NCBI GenBank assembly: GCA_963921195.1
Contig: OY992538.1
Location: 11,866,330 to 11,930,329, forward strand
DNA: 64,000 bases
Direction: 5' to 3'
Source: Pegoplata infirma
Taxonomy: Eukaryota; Arthropoda; Insecta; Diptera; Anthomyiidae
Shown: positions 45,187 to 58,300 of the stretch, piece after piece
Position numbering within the stretch: the first letter of the stretch is position 1
How the letters are laid out: every line of letters begins with the position of its first letter
Notes under the pieces: generated by a model
What the model saw: the letters and a program-made list of their open reading frames with translations, nothing else
Told to the model about the DNA's origin: nothing
Database searches by the model: none
Position numbers and translations under genes: made by a program

Positions 45187-46431
45187 TATTTTTATTTATT
45201 TTTCACTTAATTCTGATTGTTTTTAGTTGATTTCGCCTTTCATTATTGATTTGTTAAATACTCAAACTAGTGATGTGACATTCATTAAGAGCAGATACAT
45301 AAACTGATATTAAGTAATTGGTAATCATATTAAATGACAACTATGAAAAGTACTGTCAACTCTTTTTTATTTTTATTTTAAGCGATGCATATAGAATATT
45401 CAATTAAAAAACCGCTAAATTTATAAACTATGATTTTTTTATGCCGTTTTACAGAAAAATTGTTTTTCGGAAAACCCAACTGTCGTAGTAAAAAAATGTA
45501 AAAAAAAATGAATTCGACTTGGCGAAATCCATGAATAATATTTTGAATGCAGTTGAAAACATTTTCTAGTGATTTTAATTGCAAATTTTTAACCTTTTTG
45601 ACTAGAAAAATTTTATTTTCAGTAAAAGCACTTATTAGTTATTTCAGTAACAATTTTATTGTTAAGAAACAATTTTTTTGAGTGTAAAACTTTTTTGAAC
45701 TTAAACATTTTGTTTTGTGGCAAAAAGACTTTTTTGATAATTTTTGTGGCTTACCAAAGTGTTAAGAGCCATTTTATCACGTGAATTCTCAAAGAGAACC
45801 ATCAGAAATTCTCAGATTTGCCCTTAACTTTTGAACTATTGGACCGGACATCGCTAGATATATTAAAAAAACATCATTATCAAAAAACATCATTATATAA
45901 AAAAACATCATTATAAAAAAGTCGTGTATTTTTATTTTGATGATTTTTTCAAACCGATTTGACGATTTTTTTCAAAAGAATCGACAATTTGACGATTTTT
46001 TACAAAATTTATAAGGCAGCCTGGTGGCAGCACAGTATTGAGAAAGAGGGATATTGCAAGAAACCGTTATGAGAATAAAATAAATTTTAACTTTTATCCC
46101 TGTTGGCCTTGTTTAATTTTCTGTATTTAATTATAGGCCAATTGGACAACACGAACTACTTACGCAAAAACGAGATTTTCCAAGCCCGTTGTGCTGTATA
46201 TGAACTGGATTGAGCTGCTTGCAAAAATTCACCTATTATTTTTTATACGAAAAAAAAGCTTTTTAAAATCATTAAGCTTTTTTGTGTTTTTAATAGTCGA
46301 CATTACTGGAAACTAAAAAGTTGTGTTATCCCTTCATAGTGATTAAACGTGGTCAGTAATATATAAAAAGAAGACGATTTTCTTTTTGGTAAAAGGTTAT
46401 TCTGCAAAAAAATATATTTTTATTTTCAAAA

Positions 46432-49315
46432 ATGCTGTCATCCTATACCAATTCTGGTCGATTTTTATCAAGAGTAAGATCTATATAATGTCAGCAAGTA
46501 ATTTTAAAAACTAATAATTAAAATTCACCAAAAAAATGTTTAGCAAGTTTTAAACTCTAGCCGGCACAATGCTCTTATCAACCAATGCAGGACAAAAGCT
46601 TCAACTCCCATGAATACCATCATTATGTTTGTACCACAACAAGAGGTAAGTTATAACGAAATTATTCCATTTGAAAGAATCATCTTATCTAAGGAGTATT
46701 TCATAAAAATATCTCACTTACTCACTGCATATAAAAACAGTAATGATTGTGCTTCATTAGATAACTGATGTAATTCTGAATTTTATTATGTATGTGTGTT
46801 GTTTTTGTTTTCTAGGCATGGATCGTTGAACGCATGGGTCGGTTTCATCGTCTTTTGGAACCGGGCTTAAATGTTTTACTACCCATTATGGATAAAATTA
46901 AATATGTTCAAAGTCTTAAGGAAATTGCAATTGATGTACCCAAACAGAGTGCAATTACTTCGGACAATGTTACTTTAAGTATAGATGGTGTTTTATATTT
47001 GCGTATAATTGATCCATATCGGGGTAAGTTAACAAAAATTGTTTAATATTTAAAAAAATACACTGTGCGGAAAACTGCACTTTATGCGCTGTTCTCAATT
47101 TTCAGTCGATCTAGCGAAATCCGTCTGTCTGTTGAAAACATTTTTACTTTCGAAAGACAACTATGAGGCCTCTGAAGCTTGGCATAATTGGCGTAGAATA
47201 ACTAAAAATTTTTCTACACCAATTACAGATGTAATTCGAAAAATATCATTTGTAATTTGAAGATTCTACATGTAATATGAAGATTTCACTTGTAATTCGA
47301 AGACTCCATTTGTAATTAAAAGATTCCATTTGTAATTCGAAGATTTTACATGTAATTCAAAAATTCTATTTGTAATTCGAAAATTCCTTTTGTTATTTGA
47401 AAGTTCTAATTGTCATTCAAAATAGATCAATTGTAATTCGAAGAAGATCAATTGTAATTCGAAAAAGATCAATTGTTATTTGAAATGATGAATTGAAATA
47501 AGAAGATTAAAATTGTAATTCGACAAAGATCACTGATTTTTTTCGAATCATTGGAATTTTCGAATTAATGGATTTTCGAAATGGAATTTTCGAACTACCA
47601 GTAGAATTTTCGAATTACAATTGATCTATTTCGAACTGCAATTGATCTTTTTCGAATTAAAAATACTCTTTTTCTAATTACAAATGGAATTTTCAAATTA
47701 CAAGTGGAATCTTCGAATTACAAATGAAATATATATAGAATTAAAATTAAACGTTGTAGTCAGGTTGGGATTGAATTTTAGTTATATCCCAAATTCACGT
47801 GGTGTAAATACACTAATCACGCCTTAAATAACAGCCTTTGTTCTGTGACCATTACTTTTTTATTCTGTTACTGGTGTTTTGTTAAGTAACTTCTTAAAGG
47901 TCGTAAGTGTAAACTTCACATAGGCCTCTGTTCTGTCTTTCACAACTTTTCAATTCACATGAAAATTTCGGAATCACATGACATCAAGTTTAGTGTTTTG
48001 TTGATCACGTTTTCATTCGAAGTTTAAATCGAATAATTCAAGTTTAAAAAATTATAAGGAAAAAAGTGCATTCGTTTTACTTTCACCAAATTTTATTTAT
48101 GTGAAACAAAACGAAAAAGAAATTCGGATGTGAAATCTAGAACACCAAAAAAATTCGGAAATTTTCATTTTCACATTTTTTATGTGAATTACTTTTTTTG
48201 GAACAGCGGCCATAATAAAGTTTTTTGCCACTCAAAAAATGTCTACACCCAAACAAATTTATTACAAAAATTTTTTACTTAAAATAAAAATTTTCAAGTT
48301 ATAATTTTTGTACAATTTTTTTCTTTATTTTTTTTTATTTAGCTTCGTATGGTGTTGAAGATCCCGAATTTGCTATTACACAATTAGCACAAACTACTAT
48401 GCGTTCTGAATTAGGTAAAATGTCATTGGATAAAATTTTCCGTGAAAGAGAGTCTCTTAATGTCAGCATTGTTGATTCAATTAACAAGGCTAGTGAAGCC
48501 TGGGGTATTGCTTGTCTGCGTTATGAAATTCGTGATATAAGAGTAAGTAAATTAAAAAAAAAAAAATTATAAAATTTGTATTTAATTTTTTAATATTTTC
48601 TTTTATAAAAAAAGCTTCCTTCCAGAGTACATGAAGCGATGCAAATGCAAGTTGAAGCTGAAAGAAGAAAGCGTGCAGCGATTTTGGAGTCTGAAGGTCA
48701 AAGAGAAGCGGATATAAATATAGCCGAGGGTAAACGTAAATCAAGAATTTTAGCTTCAGGTAAAAAAATTAAATACTAAAAAAAAGTTTACCTTATAAAA
48801 AAATTAAAAAAAAATATATATACCTTTAACAGAGGCTGATCGTCAAGAACAAATTAACAAAGCTAGTGGTGAAGCCGCAGCCATGTTAGCCGTAGCCGAT
48901 GCCAGAGCTCGTGGTTTAGTTACACTTGCAAAATCTCTGGAAGATTTGGTAAATTGTTTAACATTTCCGTTTTATCTGTATCTAATTTTCATGGATTTTC
49001 TTTTTATTCAAGAATGGCAAAAATGCAGCTTCTTTAACATTAGCTGAACAATACATTTCCGCTTTTAAGCATTTAGCCAAAACCAACAATACCTTAATTC
49101 TTCCCTCAAATGCTGGCGATATTTCATCATTAGTTACTCAAGCTTTAAGTGTTTATAAAACAGTTTCGTCATCAAATTTGGGCTCCACAACAACGCTATC
49201 CGGTGATGATATTCCGTATAGAAGAAATGCGTTCGAGAGTGATAGTACAGCAGAGGTAAATGGTCGAAAAAAAATACCAACAAGTGGTAATGTATCTAAA
49301 ATGGATATTGAATAA
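46432..49315 (+). CDS. Stomatin-like protein 2 (mitochondrial SPFH protein)
   Basis: STOML2-type proteins scaffold cardiolipin-rich domains of the inner mitochondrial membrane and bind prohibitins and proteases (family knowledge). Seven exons: 46432-46473, 46544-46645, 46816-47023, 48343-48542, 48615-48759, 48833-48948 and 49013-49315; phases agree and the product is 371 residues. The first ~40 residues look like a targeting sequence. The SPFH domain starts at VPQQEAWIVERMGRFHRLLE, with VQSLKEIAIDVPKQSAIT and FAITQLAQTTMRSELGKMSL. A helical, charged coiled coil follows (QMQVEAERRKRAAILESEGQ). The C-terminal part has LTLAEQYISAFKHLAK. For exon 2, the acceptor at 46543 keeps the frame; the stronger-looking acceptor at 46560 would break it. 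AATAAA overlaps the stop (49314-49319). Confidence 0.93.
47214..47738. repeat. Degenerate TTCGAATTACAA satellite inside STOML2 intron 3
   Basis: Same irregular unit as at 42150-42990 (GTAATTCGAAGATT and CGAATTACAAATGG), running first in one sense and, after about 47545, in the inverse sense. The surrounding intron is 1.3 kb; a diverged inverse copy of the GTTCACAC family follows at about 47830. Confidence 0.6.
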
Positions 49316-49841
49316 TAAAATGTAAATACACAAATTGTTATAAAAAAAAATTGAATTTACTTTTTGTAAAAGTTGTTTCATTTGTTTGGTATAGTATTTT
49401 TTTTTTTTTAACATTTTGAAAAAAACGATAAAATGATCACAGGTAAAGAATTGCTAAAAAAATTTGGATTACAGTTTTGGAATCAGGAGGTCCAATTTAT
49501 TTGAAATCAAGTCATATTTATTGGAAGCAACATTACAGTGCGATATTATTGGTTTTTGACTTTTTTACAGCGAGTATCTCAAAAATGGTAGGTGCTAGAA
49601 ACAATTGGATATCTGATTGGATGTCAGGAGAGAAAAATCTTTAAGAATCAGTTGGATATTTCACTGAAAGGTTTTTGTTGTCGAACAGTGAATTTATTTA
49701 GCAATAACTCAAAAACGGGATCAGCTGGGATTTTCGTGTTACCGATTGTTAAAGTTTAAAATAAAGAGGTGTGAAATGCCATTTTTTGTCACTATTTTAA
49801 CACAACCTAAACTTGCTTGAAGATGGGTGTGAAGAAATGTC

Positions 49842-50490
49842 TCAGAATCTGAGAATTTTTCTATACGAAAAATATCTGGGAATCTGAGATTTTTTTTATA
49901 CGAAAAATGTCTCAGATTCTGAGATTGCTTGAGGAGGGGTGTGAAGAAATGTCTCAGAATCTGAGAATTTTTCTATACGAAAAATATCTGAGAATCTAAG
50001 AATTTTTTTATACGAAAAATGTCTCAGGTTCTGATATTTTTTTACGAAAAATTTCTCAGAATCTGAGAATTTTTCTTTACTAAAAATATCTCAGAATCTG
50101 AAAACTTTTCTGTTCGAAAAATATCTCGGATTCTGAGAAATTTTCTATACGGAAAAATTTCTCAGAAATCTGCCTCAGAGTCACAAAATATAAAAAAAAT
50201 TACTCAGCATCTGAAAGCTTTTCTGTGCAAAAAATTTTCCAGAATCTAAGAATTTTTCTATACCAAAAATATGTCGAAATCTTTTAGAAAATAAGAATTT
50301 TTCTTTATGAAAAAATGTGTCAGAATCTAAGAATTTTTCTATTAGACTCTAAAAATTCCTATTAAAAATATCTCTGAATTTTAACTTGAGGAGTTTTTCT
50401 TTCTAAAAATGTCTGAAAATCTATAATTTTTAAAGGTTTTTTGATTTTATTAAAATCATATGTATCTCAGAATCCGAGAATTTTCTATAC
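49842..50490. repeat. Satellite of TCTCAGAATCTGAGAATTTTT type
   Basis: Roughly 35-bp units, AATCTGAGAATTTTTCTATA followed by CGAAAAATATCTC, in a degenerate array. The first 70 bp (GAAGAAATGTCTCAGAATCT) is a recent near-identical duplication. Clearly related to 8646-8975 and to 55245-55400. Confidence 0.7.
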
Positions 50491-50530
50491 TAGAAACTTA
50501 AACTTTTTGCAGGAAAAGGACATACGGGAT

Positions 50531-51744
50531 ATTAGACTGGCATTTTTTCTCAACTTCGATTTTCCCAAGTGTCCGGGCAAATTTTTATTGTCCAAGGTCT
50601 AAAACTTATGTGGTACAAATTTGAGGTCAATCGGATTAAATTAACCTGTGGCGCCCGGCGGTCAAAGTTTTGGATTTTTGAAAAATTAAAAAAAAAAAAT
50701 AAAAAATTTAAATTTCTTTTGACACATCATATTTGTTAATTTTGATGCGGTGAGCACGAATATCAAAAAAAATTAAAATCGGTCGAACGGTTTTCGAGAT
50801 ATCGCCATTTGAAATTTGCAAAAATGGCGGTTTTTTCCTACATTCAAGAAATTTTTTAAAAAAAGTCTCAAAATTTCATTCCGCCAACCCTTTTGTAGAG
50901 CTTGAGACAATCTTTCATTTAAAACTAATTTGAGCCAAATCCGATCATTCTAAACCGTGGCGCCCATCGATCAAAGTTTTGGATTTTTAGAAACTTTTTA
51001 CCAAAAACTCTTTGAACTTTGATCAGATTTGGCTCCAATTAAGCTTAAATGAAAGATTGCATAAAGCTCTATAAAAGGGGTAAAATAAAGAAATTTTTAG
51101 AGTTTAAAAAAAAAAAAATCTTAAACATAGGAAAAAATGGCAATATATCGAAAACCGTTCGACCGATTTTATAAATTTTTTGATATTCGTATTCAGCATG
51201 CTAAAATTAATAAAAATAATGCATCGCAAGATATTTATTTTTATTTTTTCATTTTCAAAAATCCAAAATTTTGGTGGAAATTTTCCAAAAGTCCAAAACT
51301 TTGATCAAAGGGCGCCACGGGTTAAAATGATAGAATTTGGCTCAAATTTGTTTTTTAATGAAAGATTGTCTCAAGCTCTACAAAAAAGTCGGCGGAATGA
51401 AATTTTGAGACTTTTTTTAAAAAATTTCTTGAAAGTAGGAAAAAACCGCCATTTTTTTCAAATTTCAAATAGCGATATCTCGAAAACTGTTCGACCGATT
51501 TTAATTTTTTTTTGATATTTGTGCTCAACACATGATGTGTCGAAAGATAAATTTATTATTTATTTATTTTTTTTAATTTTTCAAAAATCCAAAACTTCGA
51601 CCGCCGGGCGCCACGGGTTAATTTAATCCGATTGACCTCAAATTGGTATCACATGAGGTTTAGGCCTAGTAGAATAAAAAAATGTACGGACTTTAAAAAT
51701 CGGAGAAGAAAAAATTTTGCTATACAGAAAAATGCCAGTCTAAT
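50531..51744. mobile_element. 1.2 kb foldback element
   Basis: ATTAGACTGGCATTTTT at the left end is the inverse of AAAAATGCCAGTCTAAT at the right end. The arms pair almost to the centre near 51140, through GACCTCAAATT-, TGGCGCCCGGCGGTC- and CGAAAACCGTTCGACCGAT-type blocks. A further internal mirror (GTGGCGCCC near 50960 and GGGCGCCAC near 51310) sits within. Open frames inside are not recognisable. Confidence 0.7.
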
Positions 51745-52322
51745 GTTACATATTAACCAAGTTTGCATGTAAAATACAACTCACCTAGTGTTTTTACGTA
51801 AGTTAACCAAGTTTTTGTTCTAAAAAATTGGCTAAATTGCGCAAAACTTCTAGGTGGGTTGTATTTTACACAAAAATTTGGCTTATAAGTGTAAGTGATT
51901 TTATTTTCTTAAAAATTGCTTAATTGACAACATTGATGTTAACATCCGCAAAGTAGTTAACATTATTGATTTTTTACTGTTATTCACTTCCATAAGGTTG
52001 GCAATGATATTAATTAAGAAAAAATTATTCAATGGTAAGAAGAAAAAATTGTACAAAGTGAAAAATTTCAGTATTTTATTTAAAAAATACAGAAAATAAA
52101 ACCAAAATATTAAAAATATATTAACTAAATGTTAAATTATAAAAATAACATGAAGTTTATAACAAATTAATGTTATTTCCGGTAAAAAAATAAAGTGAAA
52201 AAATATTGACATACTTTTAGGCTGATGTAATAACTTGTACCTGTAATTTTTTCAAGAATCACTAAATACATTTTTTTCCTAATTTTTTTTTCAGATGTGT
52301 CATAGTACAATAGTACTACATT

Positions 52323-55300
52323 ATGTCACAAAAATCTTGTATAGAACTTAACGAGATACGTAAATTGGACGAAATTCTACGTCAATGTGAAATTTACGTA
52401 TCCAAAAATAAACAGACTCCTCTACTAGAAACCCGTAAAAAGAAATTTGCTCATCAAACACTAACCTCTACTAAACTGCAAAAATTCGTGGAACGTGAAC
52501 TCTTCTCCCTAATGTGCACCTCCAACAAAATGAATAAGAAAAGTATTTTTGTTTCGGACATTCTCATGAACTCCAATCTGCTGTCCTACAAAGATGATAA
52601 TGGCAAATATTTCTTACGTAACAATTTTCAAAAGACACCAAACAATTTTCGAATGTATCACAAGATCTTACGTTCGAATATTGATGATGACGAAGATGAA
52701 TTTATGTATCGTAAAGGTGCTAAAAAAGAGATTTCCCAGAATTGTTTAGAAAACATTAAGAATTGTTTACATGAAAATTTGAAGCAGGGAAAGAAATATG
52801 GTTCCAATACTTATGAGGCAATACAGCATAAAAGGCAACAACAACAGCAATTTAATCAGCAACAAAATGAATCGCAACAGCAGCAACCAAAACAACACCA
52901 ATCATCTACAATAATACATTCTCATGTACCACCTTTAGAAAATTGTACTAAGAAAACTTTAAGATCTCCCGATTCCCATAGTCTTGGTGGTGGAGGTGTT
53001 GGTGTTGATAGTAGAAAACCTTCGGGAGTATCCTGTGATAAATGTGAAAAGCAACGTCATAAAGCCGTTTTCATACAGACAGGCTCAGATAATATAAGTG
53101 AGAAAAGTCGAAAGATTAATAAGGATACCTATGCCAATAAGGATCATGGATTTTCAAAATCGAATGCCCAAAATAGTTGTCAAACTACGCCTGAGGAAAA
53201 ACGAAAAAATCTTAATAATAACACCAACAATAACCGTTATAAATTTTCATCACAGATTTTTGGTCGTAAACTTTCTTCGAAACATGTCAGTGAACATGGA
53301 GAGGATACATTGGACAAGGAGGCTTTGTTAAGTCCAAAAATAGAAATTAAATTTCCGGATCCGGTTGAAACGGTAAGTAAAAGTATTCTAAAGGCCAATA
53401 ACAATACATGGGACTATTTTAACAAATGGACTAATTAGTTGACGATTTCATTGGCATTATATTGAAACTAATGCTAATGTAAAGTAGTAAAGTTTGCATA
53501 AAATAAAGTAAATGAAAGATTACGAAAATTGTTGTTGGTCTCTAGATTAAATGCATTGCTTGAGTTAGAGAAAAAGCTTTTCTGCATACGTCACACACGA
53601 AACCTACTGTGAGTTAAAAACAAACGACTTTTAGTCACTGATGTTTGTACACCGAGTATAGCCTAGTGGTTATGGCTTCGGCTTACAAAACATGAGTGAT
53701 TTAACGACACAGGTTCGAAGCTCATGTCAGGCTAGTCTGTTGATAAAAAAACATATAAAGAATTTTTCTAGCAAATATCAAATAATCAATTTAATGTAAT
53801 TGCCTACTGATGACGTAGAAGTGGCTACAGAAACCATGGTCTAGGGTAAATCCACATTTAATTTAATCTTTAGAAGACACAATTTTCCTCTTCAATCAGA
53901 AAAACACTAATGCTAATGACATTTTTAGCATTGGCATTGTTTCAATCAATGCCAATATATATATGTGTTCCTCTAACTCCCATTGGAGCATAGGGCGCCA
54001 AAAATGCCAATACCCGTTAAAGAATTAGTAGCATTACTAATGCTAATTATAAAAACTTTCATTGGCATTAATTAATGTTTTAATGAAAATCAAAAATTAG
54101 CAATATAAACGTCTTATTTTTGTCGGAGCTCCGCGGCGTGTTGTTTACTCTGTCAAAAATATTTTTTTGGTTTAAGCATAGTACTCTGTTCGATTTCACG
54201 GGGAAAAATCTGTCAAACTCCATATAAAAAAAAAATAAATTTTGCAACGCGAGGAATTTTAGGGAAATTGCTAAAAAAGTTTTAACGCATTTTTTTTATA
54301 CAAGACAATTTAAATTGCCGTGAAAAAGTGACATTTCAATTTGGTATGATCGTTTCTTTCTTATAATTGTAAAAAATTTTTGATTTTTAAACGTTTTATT
54401 GCGATTTGAGGCATTTAAAGTTCAAGTGAAATTTTTACCATAAAAAACAGAGTACTTAGCTTTAAACTTAAAATGCCGAAAACTAAGCCAGATAGAGCAA
54501 AATGAAGGGCATTTTTGGTTCTTAGACTCCCCATAATTTCGTCAGGCCTCTTCACATGTGTAAACCTTAATGGGTCCAAATTTTGAATCTAAAAAATTGG
54601 TACTCCCGAAAATTTAAAAATTCACATTCCTCGTTAAATAGTCCCGACACGAAAGAAAAATCAAAATTTGTTGGCCCATTTCGCCCATTGGATCCATACG
54701 TCATCAGGCCCAGTCCCCTAGGTCCCTTAAGGTTCGCCATGGATTTTAAAATGTTAGCCAGTTAAGCGTTATCTTGCTTAGTTTTCCAGGTACTGCAATT
54801 TAGAGCCCAATAGGGTCTTGAGAATTTTTGAAACTGAATAACTAAAAAAAACATTACTCTGAGGGCTTATTTGGCGGACGAGTTCTAGACACCAAGAGCT
54901 ACAAAAATGCTCTTAGAGTTTTTGTTGTATCGGCAATATTTACCGAGATATGAGCATTTTTAAATTTTCGGAAGTGCCAAATTTTTTGCATTCAATGTTA
55001 GGACCCTTTTGGGGTTCTAACCCCTTCCGAACATATGAAGAGAGCCGGCGATACTAAGGAGATCATAAGAACCAAAAATGCCCTACATTTTGCTCTATCA
55101 GGCTTAGTTTTCGAGATATTGTCATTTTAAGTCAAAAGAAATATTTATTGTAAACAAATGTTTTATCATCAATTGTAAATAGTTTTTTTTTAGGAATTTG
55201 TGCGGTTTCATTGGCATTAGTACAAATAATGCCCACATTTTTTCTCATATTCTGATACATTTTTCCTATGGAAAAAGTCTCAGTTTCTGATACATTTTTC

Positions 55301-58300
55301 CTATGGAAAAAGTTTGAAATTCGGAGACTTTTTTAATAGTCTCAAATTCTGAGAAATTTTTTCTATAGAAAAAGTCTCACATTCTGATTTTCTATAGAAA
55401 AAGTATTCGACTCTGGGACATTTTTTTAATGTTCCAAAAGAACACGTGTGTCAAAGTCTAAATCCTTTTACTACACAAGTCTTAGATGATTTAGATAGCT
55501 TCTTTGAGTTATACTTGGGGTGAACATTTTTTCAGAACTCAAATCAGTACACCCATTTTTTCCAAAAAAAAATCTGTAAAGTTTTGCATAGAAAAAAAAT
55601 TTATGACGAATGTTTTCAGCTATCAAAAATTTAAATTATGAACAATTGTAGTTGTTTGGGGTCAACTAGTATTGCAGTAAAAACAACTGTTAAAAACAGC
55701 TGACAATAACAGTTGCAGTTATTTTACAGAAAACTTAAAGAAATATATTATTTCTTTAGCAATTTCGGCAGATTCTGAGGATTTTTCATTTTAAGAAACC
55801 TCCCAGATTATGAGCACATACATACATATTTATTAAAAAACTTTGATCTCGAATATTTTTTCAATAGGAAAAAGCTCAGACTTTTTGTATATTTTTTAGA
55901 AATAAACGCCCTTAAATTCTGACGACTTTACCAAATCGAAACATCTCAGCTTCATTTGGATTCATTTTAAGTGTAGAAAATCAACAATTTCGTGAACTTT
56001 TGCCTAAAGGAAACCGATCAGATTCTACACGCTTTTTCTCACACAGTGCAAGATCCTTCGAATTTGTGCAAAATTAAACATCTCAGACCAAACTTCTATA
56101 AAACTTCTCTGATTCCTTATTTTATGGAATTTTATAGTTTTTGTACAGAATTTTAAAATAAAATTATTTTTTTATGTTAAAATATTCAAAAATCAGTACA
56201 ATCAGTACACGCTTTTTTGATCAGTACACGTGACAAAAAATCAGTACATGTACTGATCAAATCAGTACGAATGGTCAGCCTAGTTATACTGGACCATCTC
56301 TTTTTAGTTCCATTACAAGAAGTTTTGTAAAGTTTTATGTTAAAATTATACTATCTCATTTTTCCAGGTCTTATCTTTGGGTGCTAATGTTTTACCAGAA
56401 CAAAAAAGTATGAGTGCTAAAACTCATCGTTGGACTATTTTACACTATTCGCCATTCAAGGCGGTCTGGGATTGGATCATTTTAATTTTGGTTATGTATA
56501 CGGCAATATTTACACCATATGTAGCTGCATTTTTATTGGGTGAACAAGATTATCAGAGACGTACCAATAAGTATATTAACAGTGATCCTATAGTTATTGT
56601 GGATCTTATAGGTAATTGGAACAAAATGCAAATTAAGTTAAAAACAATTAGAATTTTTTTAAACTGGATCAGCAAATGGCTATTGATTATTAAAAATACA
56701 AACATTTAGAGACACTTGGATGTATCATGGAAGTTTTTTAACACAGAAATAAAAACGATATTTAGTTTTGTTTGTTTAAAGAAAAATTCAATTAATTTTT
56801 TAATTGATTCAATTAAAGAGATTATTGATATTAAAAATTGCACTCATCTGTTTATTTAAACAATTGCCATTTTTGATATAAATTTTTGATGTTATTAATT
56901 AATATTACAAATATTGATATTAATATCAATTAATTTATTAATTGAATTAAATAACAATTAATTGAACACTCATTTTTTTTACAAAATTTTTTTCGCGTTG
57001 TTTTTTCTGTGTTGATTTTAAGTGATTTCTGATTCTTGATTTCGAATCGATAAAAGAAACCACTAATGCTGGATTTGATATTCACTATTTAAAAAATTTT
57101 AATATTCACAAATTTCTTAGATTATGCAACAATTTTCCGATAAAAATTTTTCAGATTTCTGAAAAAAATTTTAGATTCATGAATAAATCTCTGAATTAAA
57201 TACATACATGTTAAGCAATTCAAAAGGTTGACAGACTCCTCTTTAAAAAAATTGTTTGCTCTTTCCAATTTGGCACTTTTTTTGGGGAGTTTTCCCCATA
57301 AAGTGTAAATTTTAAATTTTTTTAGTAGTTTTGACTATGAAATCCAGTTAATCTGGTCCCTCATACATCCAATTGTCTAAAACATTTTAGAGGCAAAATA
57401 ATAAATAATCCTAGTTTTTCTAATAGAGTTTTTAGCTTAAACTAAATTTCCCGATAGCTTTACATTTATTTTTTGTTAAAAATTTAATATCAGCATTATT
57501 ATTATATATAAGTATCCCTTTTCGGGGGGTTACAAAGCAAAAATAGCTTCTATCCCAATAAACCAATCGATACCGTTATGATATCGAGGCAATATCATCT
57601 AATTATCGCATATTACACAAAAACGGTAATGTTTTCGTTCCAAATTTACCTTTCCTTATGATATCGTTTTTCCATAAAAATATGATATCGTTTTCGCTAT
57701 CGATAATTCCAGTTATAACGAGAGTAAAATCAGCATTTTTCCGAATTTATCGAAAAACTATCGTTATTCTAGGCGATAACGATATCATTTCGATATGAAA
57801 ATGTGATATCGTTTTCGCTATCGAAATTTCCAGGAATAACGCTATCAAAATCGTCTAAAATTCGAAAATGGTATCCTAATTCTAATTTATGGTGATACCG
57901 TAATCGGTATCATATAGGTGATACTGTTTTCGCTATCACTTATCGTTATTTGGTTTATTGGGATTTGACCGAATTTTTAAACAAATATTCGGCATAATTT
58001 TCATTACTCACTCAAACCGTTTCAAAATTTGATCTTAAATCGCAGGAACCCAATTATAACGGACGGGCATGGCTTAATTGGCTCAGAAAGTGATTCTGAG
58101 TCGATCGTTGTAACAAAAGGTTCGTCTGACGAGGTCTGTGAACAAACTCCGTTTAAGAAATTTTATAGAGATTTAGTCACTATATTATAGAGAAAGAAAA
58201 ATAATGGGACACAAAAACCGTATTAGAAAGTCCAAACACACAGAGAAGAGAATGTGCTGGAAAAATTCCATCAGGCCCTGCCGATTTGTAGTGCTTGAAG

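Noticed and set aside
46561..46645. Acceptor CTCTAG at 46560 as the STOML2 exon 2 start
   Set aside because: It would put the exon in the wrong frame and hit a stop; the acceptor at 46543 keeps phase 0 and adds QVLNSS.
53373..53438. End of the 371-residue frame as a true protein end
   Set aside because: GTAAGT at 53373 is a strong donor and the next exon starts with the conserved ERG sequence, so these 21 codons are intronic in the main product.
58064..58140. Possible tRNA gene (TGGCTTAATTGG and GGTTCGTCT boxes)
   Set aside because: The B box is degenerate and no cloverleaf can be drawn; left only as a note at the retrotransposon break.
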